Source: Marinococcus halophilus
Lineage (GTDB): Bacteria > Bacillota > Bacilli > Bacillales > Marinococcaceae
Assembly: GCF_002265875.1 (NCBI RefSeq)
Contig: NZ_NPFA01000018.1
Coordinates: forward strand, 1 to 37,005
Reading direction: 5' to 3'
DNA: 37,005 nt
Part shown: positions 1 to 7,773 of the stretch, one piece after another
Layout of the letters: each line of letters opens with the position of its first letter
How positions within the stretch are numbered: position 1 is the first letter of the stretch
The notes under the pieces: model-generated
The model's database searches: none
Seen by the model: the letters and a program-made list of their open reading frames with translations, nothing else
Told to the model about the DNA's origin: nothing
Position numbers and translations under genes: made by a program

Positions 1-63
1 CTCTAATTTCAAACGAATGACTTCGCGCTTTACTTCTTCCGGATAAAATCGATTGGTTCCCAT
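1..63 (-). CDS. IS3-type transposase OrfA, N-terminus only (runs off the window)
   Basis: The reverse strand reads MGTNRFYPEEVKREVIRLKL from an ATG at position 63, preceded by a good ribosome binding site (GGAGGTG, about 74-79 on the minus strand). This N-terminus is typical of the small helix-turn-helix OrfA protein of IS3-family insertion sequences, which binds the IS ends and is joined to the DDE-bearing OrfB by frameshifting. Only 21 residues are in the window, so completeness cannot be judged. The 50-bp direct repeat just upstream (99-198) is probably the left end of the same element. Confidence 0.6.
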   Translation of the reverse strand, partial: MGTNRFYPEEVKREVIRLKLE

Positions 64-98
64 CAAAAAAACACCTCCAGATCATCGTTAATACTACA

Positions 99-198
99 TA
101 CGACGTTGGGGGTGTTTTTTCCTGTCTCATATTATGGGGTCACTCTAATACGACGTTGGGGGTGTTTTTTCCTGTCTCATATTATGGGGTCACTCTAA
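99..198. repeat. Two perfect tandem copies of a 50-bp unit at an IS end
   Basis: Positions 99-148 and 149-198 are identical 50-bp units, beginning TACGACGTTGGGGG and ending GGGGTCACTCTAA. The unit lies immediately upstream of the OrfA start, and its outer edge read outward (TTAGAGTGACCCC) looks like an IS3-type terminal inverted repeat. A simple reading is that the IS end was duplicated during a transposition or repair event. The second IS end is outside the window, so the assignment of the terminal repeat is inferred. Confidence 0.7.
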
Positions 199-321
199 AA
201 CTACGTGGAAGTTTTCATTTATGTCTGCATGACCGACTTATTATTTGTTGCAATGATTAAATCATACGTTTCTGCTTCCTCTTACTGCCATCCCGAGTGA
301 AAAAAATATTGTCACTATCTA

Positions 322-933
322 TTAAAAGTGATGATGAATCCCCAAATATAAGGCATTGGCCGCTTCGTTCCGAAACGAGCTTGTCTTCATGCGCTCCGCT
401 TCTCTACTATTAGTCACAAATCCTAATTCAACCAAGGCTGCTGGCATCGCCGTGTTTCGTAACACACTAAAATTGGCTGATTTGACCCCTCGATCATCGC
501 TGTCGAATTCATCGACCATACTTTCTTGCAAATTAAAAGCCAACCGTTGCCCCTCGTCGCTGGTCGGGTAGTGATACGTTTCCGTTCCTTCTGCATAAGT
601 GGATGATGCCGCATTGGCATGAACACTAACAAAAATGTCAGCATTATTACGGTTCGCTATTGCAGCACGCTCTTGTAGTTCGATGTAATCGTCCCCGTTT
701 CGAGTCATAATGACGTCTGCTCCTGCTTGCTCCAATCGCTGCTTCGTTCGATAGGCGACATCATACACTAATTCCTTCTCATAGAGCCCATTCGCTGAAG
801 CACCTGAGTCATTGTCTCCATGCCCCGCATCAAGCGCAATCGTTTTTCCTTCCACCGAAGCTTCCGTTTCATTCGCAAAAAAAAGCATTCCCAAAAAAAG
901 CACGGCTAAAAGCATTCCTATGTATTTTTTCAT
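322..933 (-). CDS. Secreted N-acetylmuramoyl-L-alanine amidase (Amidase_3)
   Basis: A 203-aa zinc amidase that cleaves the bond between N-acetylmuramic acid and L-alanine in peptidoglycan. Residues 1-25 form a signal peptide (MKKYIG plus hydrophobic core, TEAS cleavage region). The Amidase_3 fold follows at once: zinc ligands are visible as H38 (DAGHG), E52 (YEKEL) and H105 (SVHAN), and the catalytic glutamate as E169 (ALVELGF). There is no SH3b, LysM or SPOR wall-binding domain, so it is a minimal catalytic domain enzyme. The start is supported by GGAGGAAATTGAC before ATG. It stands alone with no obvious operon partner; roles in cell separation, sporulation or lysis are all possible and cannot be told apart here. 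Confidence 0.92.
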   Translation of the reverse strand: MKKYIGMLLAVLFLGMLFFANETEASVEGKTIALDAGHGDNDSGASANGLYEKELVYDVAYRTKQRLEQAGADVIMTRNGDDYIELQERAAIANRNNADIFVSVHANAASSTYAEGTETYHYPTSDEGQRLAFNLQESMVDEFDSDDRGVKSANFSVLRNTAMPAALVELGFVTNSREAERMKTSSFRNEAANALYLGIHHHF

Positions 934-1030
934 GTCAATTTCCTCCTAAAAAGTGAAAGACAGGATGCATTTACTGTACTAAGCACGAAGCGCTGGTACA
1001 ACCTCCCAAAGTTGCCCCGACGAACTGCCT

Positions 1031-1204
1031 TTAAACATAAGTATGACCTAAAGCAACATGCCATATACAAAAACCCTTAGGAGAAAAATACGTCACGGAA
1101 GGCACTTTCATCGAACGAGCCATCATTTTTCCTTGGCTGCTCGGACGCTGTTGAAACATGGCTTTATACATGATGGAGCTGAATGTTATAGGCATGGCTA
1201 TCAT
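1031..1204 (-). CDS. Possible 57-aa small protein, unrecognised
   Basis: The 934-1333 stretch holds no convincing gene. The best candidate is this minus-strand frame starting MIAMPITFSS, with a weak GAGGGA sequence seven bases before ATG. The product has no recognisable domain and is not homologous to anything I know. An overlapping frame on the other strand is equally long, so coding status is doubtful. Confidence 0.2.
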   Translation of the reverse strand: MIAMPITFSSIMYKAMFQQRPSSQGKMMARSMKVPSVTYFSPKGFCIWHVALGHTYV

Positions 1205-1286
1205 GAAAGTCCCTCTTCTTTTTCTAAAATCATTGTTAATCATAGTTTTTTCTTTACATAATCGCGATTATTAGTAGTCTGTAAAT

Positions 1287-1323
1287 AAAAAAGCAAAACC
1301 TCATTCATAGGCTTTGCTTTTTT
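1287..1323. terminator. Bidirectional intrinsic terminator
   Basis: AAAAAAGCAAAACCT and AGGCTTTGCTTTTTT form a stem of about 15 bp (one G-U pair) around a short loop, with A and T runs on the two sides. It lies just downstream of the 1334-1606 minus-strand gene and would end that transcript. Confidence 0.8.
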
Positions 1324-1333
1324 AGGTATGTAC

Positions 1334-1606
1334 TTAAGAAAGAACTCGATAATAAAAGATAAGAGTAACACCAGCTAAAGCATAGAAAAAACCGACGAGA
1401 AAAATAATAAAATTCTTTCTGAATTTATTTTCACGATTAACTAGCGCTAAATATAAACTTGCTAGAGCGAATACCGCATTATAGAGCATACTGGCATAGA
1501 CACGGTCCAAATAGTCGGTCACACTTAACCAGGTAATAATCGTAACCGTTCCAAACACCCAATAGCTAAATAGAGAGGTGTACAAGATATCCCAAAATTT
1601 ATTCAT
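1334..1606 (-). CDS. Small three-helix membrane protein, candidate immunity protein
   Basis: A 90-aa protein with three predicted membrane segments, about residues 8-30 (ILYTSLFSYWVFGTVTIITW), 39-56 (ASMLYNAVFALASLYLALV) and 65-86 (NFIIFLVGFFYALAGVTLIFYY), separated by short charged loops. I do not recognise a named family. It lies directly downstream of the 1701-2045 gene on the same strand, separated by an intrinsic terminator. The same kind of pairing (hydrophobic-tailed small protein plus three-helix membrane protein) recurs at 9534-10342. That arrangement is what bacteriocin and cognate immunity genes look like, so immunity is the leading guess. The ribosome binding site is weak (AAAGGTG 14 bases upstream of ATG). 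Confidence 0.6.
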   Translation of the reverse strand: MNKFWDILYTSLFSYWVFGTVTIITWLSVTDYLDRVYASMLYNAVFALASLYLALVNRENKFRKNFIIFLVGFFYALAGVTLIFYYRVLS

Positions 1607-1630
1607 GTTTCAACCACGCACCTTTAACAT

Positions 1631-1660
1631 AAAAAAGTCCAGGATTCCCCTGGACTTTTA
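1631..1660 (-). terminator. Intrinsic terminator between the paired small genes
   Basis: AAAAGTCCAGG and CCTGGACTTTT form an 11-bp perfect stem with a 5-base loop, followed by T residues in the minus direction. It separates the 1701-2045 gene from the membrane-protein gene 1334-1606, so the latter needs its own promoter or read-through. Confidence 0.8.
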
Positions 1661-1700
1661 CTTTAACGAATAATGTTCCTAATGAAATCCATCCAAAATA

Positions 1701-2045
1701 TTAAATTGGGAGGAAGAAGGTCACAGTTTTAGAAATACCACTTGCCGCCCATTTTGGAATGGGGGTCGTGTCTACAATCGCATTAGTCATTGCTTCTTCC
1801 ACACTACTTACGATCCCTACATAGTGATCCATGACGTTTGCAATCCCCACCACCGATATAGCAGCTTTCCATGTCTTTTTCCGTTCGGAACCTACCGGTA
1901 ACTTATCAATACCACTATTGATGTATCCATCTACTTTTTTTACATTATCTTTTAAGTATTTAGAGGCCTGCTTAATAGCGATCGAGCCTTTGCTTTGGAT
2001 CGTGAAGTCTCCTTCGGATTCATTCGTGACAGAGTGTTCTTCCAA
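1701..2045 (-). CDS. Leaderless paralogue of the hydrophobic-tailed secreted protein at 9534-10049
   Basis: A 114-aa frame whose main body (from GSIAIKQASKYL to the end) aligns through its length with the C-terminal half of the 171-aa protein at 9534-10049: both share a GK/GS..I..K.A start, an IDK.P segment, KKAI/KAAI..(A/V)GIA, and a hydrophobic tail P.W.A......T..F. Unlike the paralogue, no signal peptide is visible: the only start is TTG at 2045, an in-frame stop lies three codons upstream, and there is no clear ribosome binding site. This suggests the gene has lost its N-terminus or is frameshifted, though translation from TTG is not excluded. No named family is recognised; a bacteriocin-like precursor is inferred from the neighbouring three-helix membrane protein. 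Confidence 0.55.
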   Translation of the reverse strand: MEEHSVTNESEGDFTIQSKGSIAIKQASKYLKDNVKKVDGYINSGIDKLPVGSERKKTWKAAISVVGIANVMDHYVGIVSSVEEAMTNAIVDTTPIPKWAASGISKTVTFFLPI

Positions 2046-2329
2046 TGGCTGTTATTGGTATCATTGATTTAGCAGAAAAAATATATTCTAACTGTACGAT
2101 TTCAACCCTATCATCGTAGTGGATGCTGAACGTTTTCATTTTAGGAACGATTCGATTAAAGATATCGGTAACTGATGGTGTATTTGATCGTCGTTGTCAC
2201 TATCTTCTAGAACATAAATTAAAATAGTATTCTACTTTTGTGTTTTTCATGGAACATGTATCTATTTCACAAGGTACTCCTGGTACCGTCTCTCTGTTCC
2301 CTAACTTGTTTTAGTTGATATTCAGACAT
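2046..2329 (-). pseudogene. Decayed small gene upstream of the leaderless paralogue
   Basis: A strong ribosome binding site (GAGGGAGGGACAAGC) precedes ATG at 2329 and the frame opens MSEYQLKQVREQRDG, then stops. Coding-looking pieces continue in shifted frames: VPCEIDTCSMKNTKVEYYFNL, then DSDNDDQIHHQLPISLIESF, then MKTFSIHYDDRVEIVQLEYI (about 2125 to 2065). The pieces abut in order, so I read this as one small gene broken by at least two frameshifts. The family is not recognised. It is the first gene of the cluster 2329-1334 and may once have been co-transcribed with the next gene. Confidence 0.4.
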
Positions 2330-2340
2330 GCTTGTCCCTC

Positions 2341-2860
2341 CCCTCTCTATTGCTTCTAATCTTATTTTTGGGCACAACTAACGTAAAGACACATATATCC
2401 GCATCAAGGAAACACCTAGCGTATCACGTAAAGTCTTGCTAGTACCTTGTGAACATAACGGTCCTTATCGGAAGTTACCTCTTAACCTAGAATGTTAAAT
2501 TTAAGTTCTTACATTTTATATATTACGTAAATGTTTCAGTTTACGTAATATATAAAATATGCTAAAAACCTTAATAAAAATCTTCAAACTATGCTAGTTT
2601 ATCAGTCATTTTTAGATATTTACTTTCCAACATATTATGAAAAGAGTTTTACCTATTTAATTGATTTTTCATTACACGAAGCTTTTTCATCTGATATTTT
2701 CCTTCATCATCTTTTATTATTTGTAGAAGTTTTTTCAATTTTCATATGCTGGTATGATTTTAAAAGAAATAATATGAATAAAGAATTTCAACTAGTAAAG
2801 ATTCCATTGTCACATTTGCTCTCTCCTTCTTCGTCTTTTTACACGTTTTGATACATACGC
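2341..2860. other. AT-rich stretch with no convincing gene
   Basis: Apart from the palindrome at 2513-2558, I see no gene here. The longest plus-strand frame (2591-2851, 86 aa, starts MLVYQSFLDIYF) has no ribosome binding site and no recognisable domain; it could be a gene remnant or chance. Confidence 0.5.
2513..2558. repeat. Perfect 19-bp inverted repeat with 8-base loop
   Basis: Arm ATTTTATATATTACGTAAA (2513-2531) is repeated exactly in inverse at 2540-2558 around TGTTTCAG. There is no T run, so it is not a simple terminator. The inner TTACGTAAA resembles the arms of the palindromes beside the tyrosine recombinases at 11787 and 20274. An operator or a recombination or replication site are possible readings. 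Confidence 0.75.
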
Positions 2861-2888
2861 AAAGCCTGGTCAAACCCAGGCTTTTTTC
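2861..2888 (+). terminator. Intrinsic terminator
   Basis: AAAGCCTGG and CCAGGCTTT pair over 9 bp around a 6-base loop and are followed by TTT. It lies 115 bp upstream of the serine recombinase gene and insulates it from upstream transcription. Confidence 0.75.
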
Positions 2889-3003
2889 CTTTCAAAATAC
2901 CTAGAAAATGATTTTGACATGTGCCATAATGAACAGATAGGTTATGGGCTGATTTTTAGTCTTAATTTCCTTTTTCATCTATTTCAAAAAGGAGTACATC
3001 GAT

Positions 3004-3609
3004 ATGGAATATCGGAATTATGGATACATACGCGTAAGCAGTAAAGATCAAAATGAAAGTCGGCAATTAGCTTCGATGCGAGAAGCTGGCATTGTTGAAC
3101 GAGACATCTTTGTCGATCGGGCCAGTGGGAAAAATTTTCAGCGGGACCAGTATCAGCTGTTGAAACGGATTTTAAGAAAGGGAGATGTCCTGTACATTCA
3201 TTCGCTGGATCGATTCGGCCGGAACAAGGAAGAGATTCTTCAAGAATGGAACGAGATCACGAAAACGATCCAGTGTGATATTGTGGTTCTGGATATGCCA
3301 CTGCTGAACACGAAAGAGCAGGATGATACGATGAAAACGTTCATCGTCGACTTGGTGCTGCAGATTCTCTCGTGGATGGCGGAAGAAGAACGGACGCGGA
3401 TCCGCACTCGTCAGCGCGAAGGGATCGATGCCGCTCAGGGCCAAGGGGTGAAGTTTGGCCGCCCAGAAACGCCGATCACGGAAGCGTTTGAAGAAGCTTA
3501 TCGGGAATGGAAAGCAGGAGAGATTAAGGCCGTGGATGCCATGCGTCGATTAGAGTTATCGAATAGTACCTTTTACCGGTTAGTGAAACGATATGAAAAT
3601 ATAAGATGA
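3004..3609 (+). CDS. Serine recombinase, resolvase/invertase type
   Basis: A 201-aa small serine recombinase. The catalytic serine is S12 in YIRVSSKDQ with R10, and the second active-site cluster is D69-R70-F-G-R73 (SLDRFGRN), matching gamma-delta resolvase with an offset of two. The dimer-forming helix (residues ~100-135) is followed by a C-terminal helix-turn-helix (about 165-198, AVDAMRRLELSNSTFYRLVK). It would act on short paired sites by a double-strand cut with a 5' phosphoserine bond. A clear AAAGGAG lies before the ATG. It sits just upstream of the sucrose cassette in the same direction, and probably belongs to the mobile element or plasmid that carried that cassette; no transposase accompanies it here. 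Res sites were not identified. Confidence 0.92.
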   Translation: MEYRNYGYIRVSSKDQNESRQLASMREAGIVERDIFVDRASGKNFQRDQYQLLKRILRKGDVLYIHSLDRFGRNKEEILQEWNEITKTIQCDIVVLDMPLLNTKEQDDTMKTFIVDLVLQILSWMAEEERTRIRTRQREGIDAAQGQGVKFGRPETPITEAFEEAYREWKAGEIKAVDAMRRLELSNSTFYRLVKRYENIR

Positions 3610-3661
3610 TTTAGTTTATAATTATAGTCCGTGAAATTATATGATGAAGAGGAGTAAAATA

Positions 3662-4639
3662 ATGAAACCTAAAATCCAAGACGTGGCCAAAGCAGCCGGA
3701 GTTTCCCCGACAACGGTATCTCGCGTGCTCAACAACCGGGGATACATTAGCCAATCGACCAAAGATAAAGTATACCATGCCATGGAAATGATTAATTATA
3801 TTCCGAACGATCTTGCACGCTCTCTATACAATCAAAAAACGAATTTGATAGGCGTTATTGTTCCCTCGACCAGCAATCCGTTTTATGGGGAACTCGTGGC
3901 TGAAATTGAACATGCCTGCAACACCAAGGGGTACAAAGTGCTGCTCTGTAATAGCCTGCACGAGGCCGATAAAGAGCAGGAATATTGGGATATGCTCCAG
4001 CGAAACCAAGTAGATGGCGTTATTGTCGTCACCTATAACCGGGGGGTAGTTCCTAAAAATCACTCTGCTCCAGCTGTAGCCATCGACCACTATATCTCTA
4101 GCCATATGCATGTCGTCAGCTCGGATAATTATAAGGGCGGAGAGGCAGCCACACAGGAATTATTAACCCAAGGGTGCCAGAAGCCTATACATATTAATGG
4201 ACCTTTAACCCTGGATACCCCTGCTAATTTAAGACGGCAAGCTTATGAAGACGTGATGCGCAAAAATCATAAGGAACCCATGACCTACGAAATACCAGAC
4301 GTGGCCTATTTGAATATCAATATGGAGACCATTAAAAGAATATTTCAAGACCACCCGGACGTTGACGGTATTTTTGCGAGTGATGATTTACTCGCTATTA
4401 AAGTCATGCAATATGCAACCAGCCTTGGCTACAGTATTCCTAACGACTTAAAAGTCGTGGGGTATGACGGCACGGACCTCATTCAAACCATTTATCCAGA
4501 GTTAACTACGATTGTTCAACCGATTGCTGCCCTCGCAGAAACTGCCCTTACTGTACTGGAAAAACAAATGCAGCATGAAAACCAACCAGAAAAAGAAAAC
4601 GTGCTTCCTATCCAGGTTAAAGAAGGCCATACCACGTAA
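3662..4639 (+). CDS. scrR: LacI-family repressor of the sucrose genes (ScrR-like)
   Basis: A 325-aa LacI/GalR regulator: N-terminal helix-turn-helix with hinge (IQDVAKAAGVSPTTVSRVLN, about residues 4-24) and a periplasmic-binding-protein-like effector domain (NLIGVIVPSTSNPFYGELV onward to about 320). The frame is open from 3641, but the ATGATGAAGAGGAG there contains the ribosome binding site itself, so the ATG at 3662 (AGAGGAGTAAAATA before it) is the likely start. It is followed by its own terminator, then by a perfect palindrome of the kind LacI proteins bind, then by sucrose hydrolase and permease genes. Repression of those genes, relieved by a sugar, follows from the context; the inducer is not visible in the sequence. 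Confidence 0.88.
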   Translation: MKPKIQDVAKAAGVSPTTVSRVLNNRGYISQSTKDKVYHAMEMINYIPNDLARSLYNQKTNLIGVIVPSTSNPFYGELVAEIEHACNTKGYKVLLCNSLHEADKEQEYWDMLQRNQVDGVIVVTYNRGVVPKNHSAPAVAIDHYISSHMHVVSSDNYKGGEAATQELLTQGCQKPIHINGPLTLDTPANLRRQAYEDVMRKNHKEPMTYEIPDVAYLNINMETIKRIFQDHPDVDGIFASDDLLAIKVMQYATSLGYSIPNDLKVVGYDGTDLIQTIYPELTTIVQPIAALAETALTVLEKQMQHENQPEKENVLPIQVKEGHTT

Positions 4640-4646
4640 GCCTTCT

Positions 4647-4674
4647 ACCAGTGAACGTCTTCACTGGTTTTTTT
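4647..4674 (+). terminator. Intrinsic terminator of the LacI gene
   Basis: ACCAGTGAA - CGTC - TTCACTGGT followed by a run of T. It separates the regulator from the sucrose operon, making the two separately transcribed. Confidence 0.88.
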
Positions 4675-4680
4675 ATTTTT

Positions 4681-4700
4681 TATGTCAACCGGTTGACATA
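4681..4700. promoter_or_regulatory. Palindromic LacI-type operator of the sucrose operon
   Basis: TATGTCAACCGGTTGACATA is a perfect 20-bp palindrome with the central CG typical of LacI/GalR operators. It also contains TTGACA (4693-4698), which could be the -35 element of the scrB promoter, so repressor binding would block polymerase directly. The regulator gene lies immediately upstream. Confidence 0.85.
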
Positions 4701-4738
4701 TCATGAAAAATATTAGATGATGCTAATAATCATTATCT

Positions 4739-4752
4739 TGTTATCGCTTTCA
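4739..4752 (-). promoter_or_regulatory. cre site for CcpA catabolite repression
   Basis: On the minus strand this reads TGAAAGCGATAACA, which fits the Bacillus cre consensus TGWAANCGNTNWCA at every position. It lies 35 bp before the sucrose hydrolase start, downstream of the likely promoter, where CcpA/HPr-Ser-P binding would repress the operon when a better sugar is present. Confidence 0.8.
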
Positions 4753-4786
4753 AAAAAGAAATTAACTCAGAAAGGATGGTTATTGT

Positions 4787-6241
4787 ATGTACTATCAAGA
4801 ACCGTTCCGCCAGCAATTGCACTACTCCCCAAGAGAGAACTGGATGAATGACCCTAACGGTTTAGTCTATTTCGAGGGAGAATATCATTTATTTTATCAA
4901 TACAACCCGTACGGAAACGATCACGCCCATATGCATTGGGGTCATGCGGTCAGCCAGGATCTTACTCATTGGAAAGAACTACCTGTCGCATTGGAGCCGG
5001 ACGAACTCGGCACTATTTTTTCCGGAGGTGCCGTCGTTGATAAGGGGAACAGCAGTGGGTTGTTTCAACAAGAAGCTGGAGGAATGGTAGCCATCTATAC
5101 GCAGGATGGTGCTACTCAACAGCAAAGCATCGCCTATAGCGAGGATCACGGACGTACATGGACAAAATACAAACATAACCCTGTGATTGAAAATCAAACC
5201 ATCAAGGACTTTCGGGATCCCAAAGTGTTTTGGCATGAAGAGACCCAAAAGTGGATAATGTCCTTGGCATGCGGCGATCACATTCAATTCTATCGTTCTC
5301 CCAATCTCATTGACTGGACGTACCAATCTTCCTTTGGCCAAGAGTATGGTTCCCACGCGGGCGTATGGGAATGCCCGGACCTTTTTTCTTTAACCGTGGA
5401 ATCGACTGCCACGCAACAATGGGTCCTTATCGTGAGCATTAACGACGGGGGCCCTAACGGCGGCTCTGCCGTCCAATATTTCACCGGCGATTTTGATGGG
5501 GTCCAATTTCACGCGAATGAAACACCAACGGAGGCCATCAAATGGGCAGACGAAGGCACCGATTTTTACGCTGCTGTTTCATGGGAAAACACCGCATCCA
5601 GATACTGGATCGGATGGATGAACAACTGGCAGTACGCAGGGAAGGTTCCCGTTTCTCCTTGGCGCAGTTCGATGAGCATAGTCCGTCGGCTCTCGCTTCA
5701 ACAGGTGAACGACACCTACGTATTAAAACAGACTCCTACTTTACCTGATGATTTATGGGACGAACAGACCCAAACGGACAAGAGCCAGAGGCTGGTGCCA
5801 ACCAACGATATTGCCGCTTTCGATATAAGCCCGCTCTCGGACATTCAATTGACCGTGGGAGAAAAGAATAGCAGTACTGGTTGGGGGATATATTTCATTA
5901 GTGACTTGGAAGAGAGATTTACCGTGGAGTTTGATGAATCCAAGCATACCTACACGGTGCACCGGACGGAGGGCATGACCGACTTTTCCCCTCACTTCCC
6001 AGGCGAGCACACCGGTTCCCTGCACCGATGGAAGGTCGAAAAAGTTCATTGTCTGCTCGATCATGCATCCATCGAATTGTTTATCAATGACGGCCTGAGT
6101 GTTTCGACGACCTTACTCTTTCCAAAGGGCTCACTCTCTCGTTTGGAAGTCTTCTGCAAAGACCAACCACTTGTGTTAGACAACGTAAATATTACCGATC
6201 GTGTGTCCATATGGAATGATCAGCACACGCCGGTAAACTAA
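4787..6241 (+). CDS. scrB: GH32 sucrose (sucrose-6-phosphate) hydrolase
   Basis: A 484-aa glycoside hydrolase family 32 enzyme that hydrolyses the beta-fructofuranoside bond. All three catalytic motifs are present: nucleophile D22 in WMNDPNG, transition-state stabiliser D144 in FRDPK, acid/base E195 in WECPDLF. The five-bladed propeller (to about 310) is followed by the usual beta-sandwich domain (about 340-475). There is no signal peptide, so it acts in the cytoplasm. The partner transporter is an MFS permease rather than a PTS enzyme II, which favours free sucrose as substrate over sucrose-6-phosphate; levan or inulin oligosaccharides are also possible for this family. Start supported by AGAAAGGATGG upstream. 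First gene of a two-gene operon with the permease 67 bp downstream. Confidence 0.92.
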   Translation: MYYQEPFRQQLHYSPRENWMNDPNGLVYFEGEYHLFYQYNPYGNDHAHMHWGHAVSQDLTHWKELPVALEPDELGTIFSGGAVVDKGNSSGLFQQEAGGMVAIYTQDGATQQQSIAYSEDHGRTWTKYKHNPVIENQTIKDFRDPKVFWHEETQKWIMSLACGDHIQFYRSPNLIDWTYQSSFGQEYGSHAGVWECPDLFSLTVESTATQQWVLIVSINDGGPNGGSAVQYFTGDFDGVQFHANETPTEAIKWADEGTDFYAAVSWENTASRYWIGWMNNWQYAGKVPVSPWRSSMSIVRRLSLQQVNDTYVLKQTPTLPDDLWDEQTQTDKSQRLVPTNDIAAFDISPLSDIQLTVGEKNSSTGWGIYFISDLEERFTVEFDESKHTYTVHRTEGMTDFSPHFPGEHTGSLHRWKVEKVHCLLDHASIELFINDGLSVSTTLLFPKGSLSRLEVFCKDQPLVLDNVNITDRVSIWNDQHTPVN

Positions 6242-6308
6242 CAGCAATTACCTTCAAGGGAAAAAGATCTATTCTTTCTTCCATCTCATCTAAAGGAGTG
6301 TGCAACGC

Positions 6309-7556
6309 ATGAATACGTTCCAAAACAGCAAGTATTGGTTTTCATCAGGGTATTTGTTTCTATTTTTCGTGACCTGGTCGATCTGGTGGTCCTTTTATGC
6401 GATATGGCTCAACAATTCGTTGGGCCTATCCGGTGCTCAGGTTGGCAATATCTATTCGTTTAATTCATTTTTTGCCCTTCTGTTTATGATTGGCTATGGG
6501 CTGCTTCAGGACAAACTAGGAATCAAAAAAAACCTCGTTTGGTTCCAGAGTATATTGTTGGTCGGCATCGCTCCCTTTGTCATCTATGTTTATGAACCGT
6601 TACTATTATCATCATTTTACCTGGGAGCTGCATTAGGGGCCATTTATCTAGGCGCTGGATTTGTGGCAGGGGCCGGATTTTTAGAATCTTATACCGAAAA
6701 ATTGAGCCGGAAATACGATTTTGAGTTCGGAAAATCCCGCATGTGGGGCTCATTAGGCTATGCGGTCGCTGCGCTTGGAGCCGGTGCCCTCATGAGCATC
6801 AATCCTCATATCAATTTTTGGCTGGCTTCGGCAGCTGGAGTGTTATTTTTAGCATTGAATTTTTTCTTCAAAGTCGACATTTCGACCAAGGAACAAAAAC
6901 AGACCACAAATATTTCAAAGAAAGATCTTCGGTTTCTATTTACCAATAAAGTCTTTTGGTTCTTGTTAATTTATTTGTTTGGAACCGTTTGCATTTATAC
7001 CGTGTACGATCAGCAGTTGTTTCCGGTGTACTTTGTGGAGCTGTTTGCAAGTCAAGAGCAGGGAAACACCATTTACGGATTTTTGAATTCGGCCCAGGTC
7101 TTTGTCGAAGCTATGTTCCTCTTTTTAGCTCCCTTTATTGTTAACAAAATAGGGATCAAACGATCTCTCGTTCTAGCCGGAAGTATTATGGCCTTTCGTA
7201 TTCTTGGCTCGGCTACCGTTACCAGTGGCGTTGGGATTTCGTTCATGAAGATGCTTCATGCCGTCGAACTTCCGTTGTTGCTGATCGCGGTGTTTAAGTA
7301 TATTACCGCCAATTTTGACGTACGACTTTCCGCTACCGTCTATTTGGTCGGCTTTAAGGTCTCCAGCGAATTAGGCGTCATTCTATTTTCCGGGCTCGTG
7401 GGCTACGTCTATGATTTAACGAGTTATGAAACGACCTTCTACATTCTTGGGTCGGTGGTCACTGTCTTCGTCCTCTTTTCGTTTATCACGCTTAACAATG
7501 ACAACCAGGAGCCTCAACGGATGGAAACGTATGAAACGGTTCCAGATAAAACTTAA
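6309..7556 (+). CDS. MFS sucrose/oligosaccharide:H+ symporter (LacY/CscB-type)
   Basis: A 415-aa twelve-helix permease. It begins with the family-typical FxxxYFxFFxxWS-like helix (YWFSSGYLFLFFVTWSIWWS) and has the short central cytoplasmic loop of the oligosaccharide:H+ symporter family (LacY, CscB, RafB). The annotated ORF could start at GTG 6300, but that lies inside the ribosome binding site AAAGGAG; ATG 6309 is correctly spaced. It would import sucrose without phosphorylation, feeding the hydrolase encoded just upstream, and ends at a strong terminator. The exact sugar is inferred from the operon. Confidence 0.85.
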   Translation: MNTFQNSKYWFSSGYLFLFFVTWSIWWSFYAIWLNNSLGLSGAQVGNIYSFNSFFALLFMIGYGLLQDKLGIKKNLVWFQSILLVGIAPFVIYVYEPLLLSSFYLGAALGAIYLGAGFVAGAGFLESYTEKLSRKYDFEFGKSRMWGSLGYAVAALGAGALMSINPHINFWLASAAGVLFLALNFFFKVDISTKEQKQTTNISKKDLRFLFTNKVFWFLLIYLFGTVCIYTVYDQQLFPVYFVELFASQEQGNTIYGFLNSAQVFVEAMFLFLAPFIVNKIGIKRSLVLAGSIMAFRILGSATVTSGVGISFMKMLHAVELPLLLIAVFKYITANFDVRLSATVYLVGFKVSSELGVILFSGLVGYVYDLTSYETTFYILGSVVTVFVLFSFITLNNDNQEPQRMETYETVPDKT

Positions 7557-7621
7557 TCTATACAAATTATTGCTTTTACGAACAAGAGATCCATTCCTGT
7601 GTAATTATTTCTAAGATGTAA

Positions 7622-7670
7622 TAAAAAAAGAGATACTCCTTAAATTTGATATAAGGGCATCTCTTTTTTT
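7622..7670. terminator. Bidirectional terminator after the sucrose operon
   Basis: AAAAAAAGAGAT and ATCTCTTTTTTT pair around an inner TCCTTA/TAAGGG stem. The A run and T run make it usable in either direction: plus-strand end of the sucrose operon, and possibly the minus-strand end of the nucleotidyltransferase operon. Confidence 0.85.
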
Positions 7671-7773
7671 ATTGATAACAACCAACCTATTATAACGATA
7701 CTTTATCATTTGTATTAGGGAGCGCATCCCCAATAAAAAAATCGTGTTTAATATCTGAACAAAATCCCATGAT

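Noticed and set aside
99-198. CRISPR-like repeat
   Set aside because: Only two units, directly adjacent with no spacer; a tandem duplication instead.
2591-2851. 86-aa plus-strand frame in the AT-rich stretch
   Set aside because: No ribosome binding site and no recognisable motif; kept only as a note in the stretch description.
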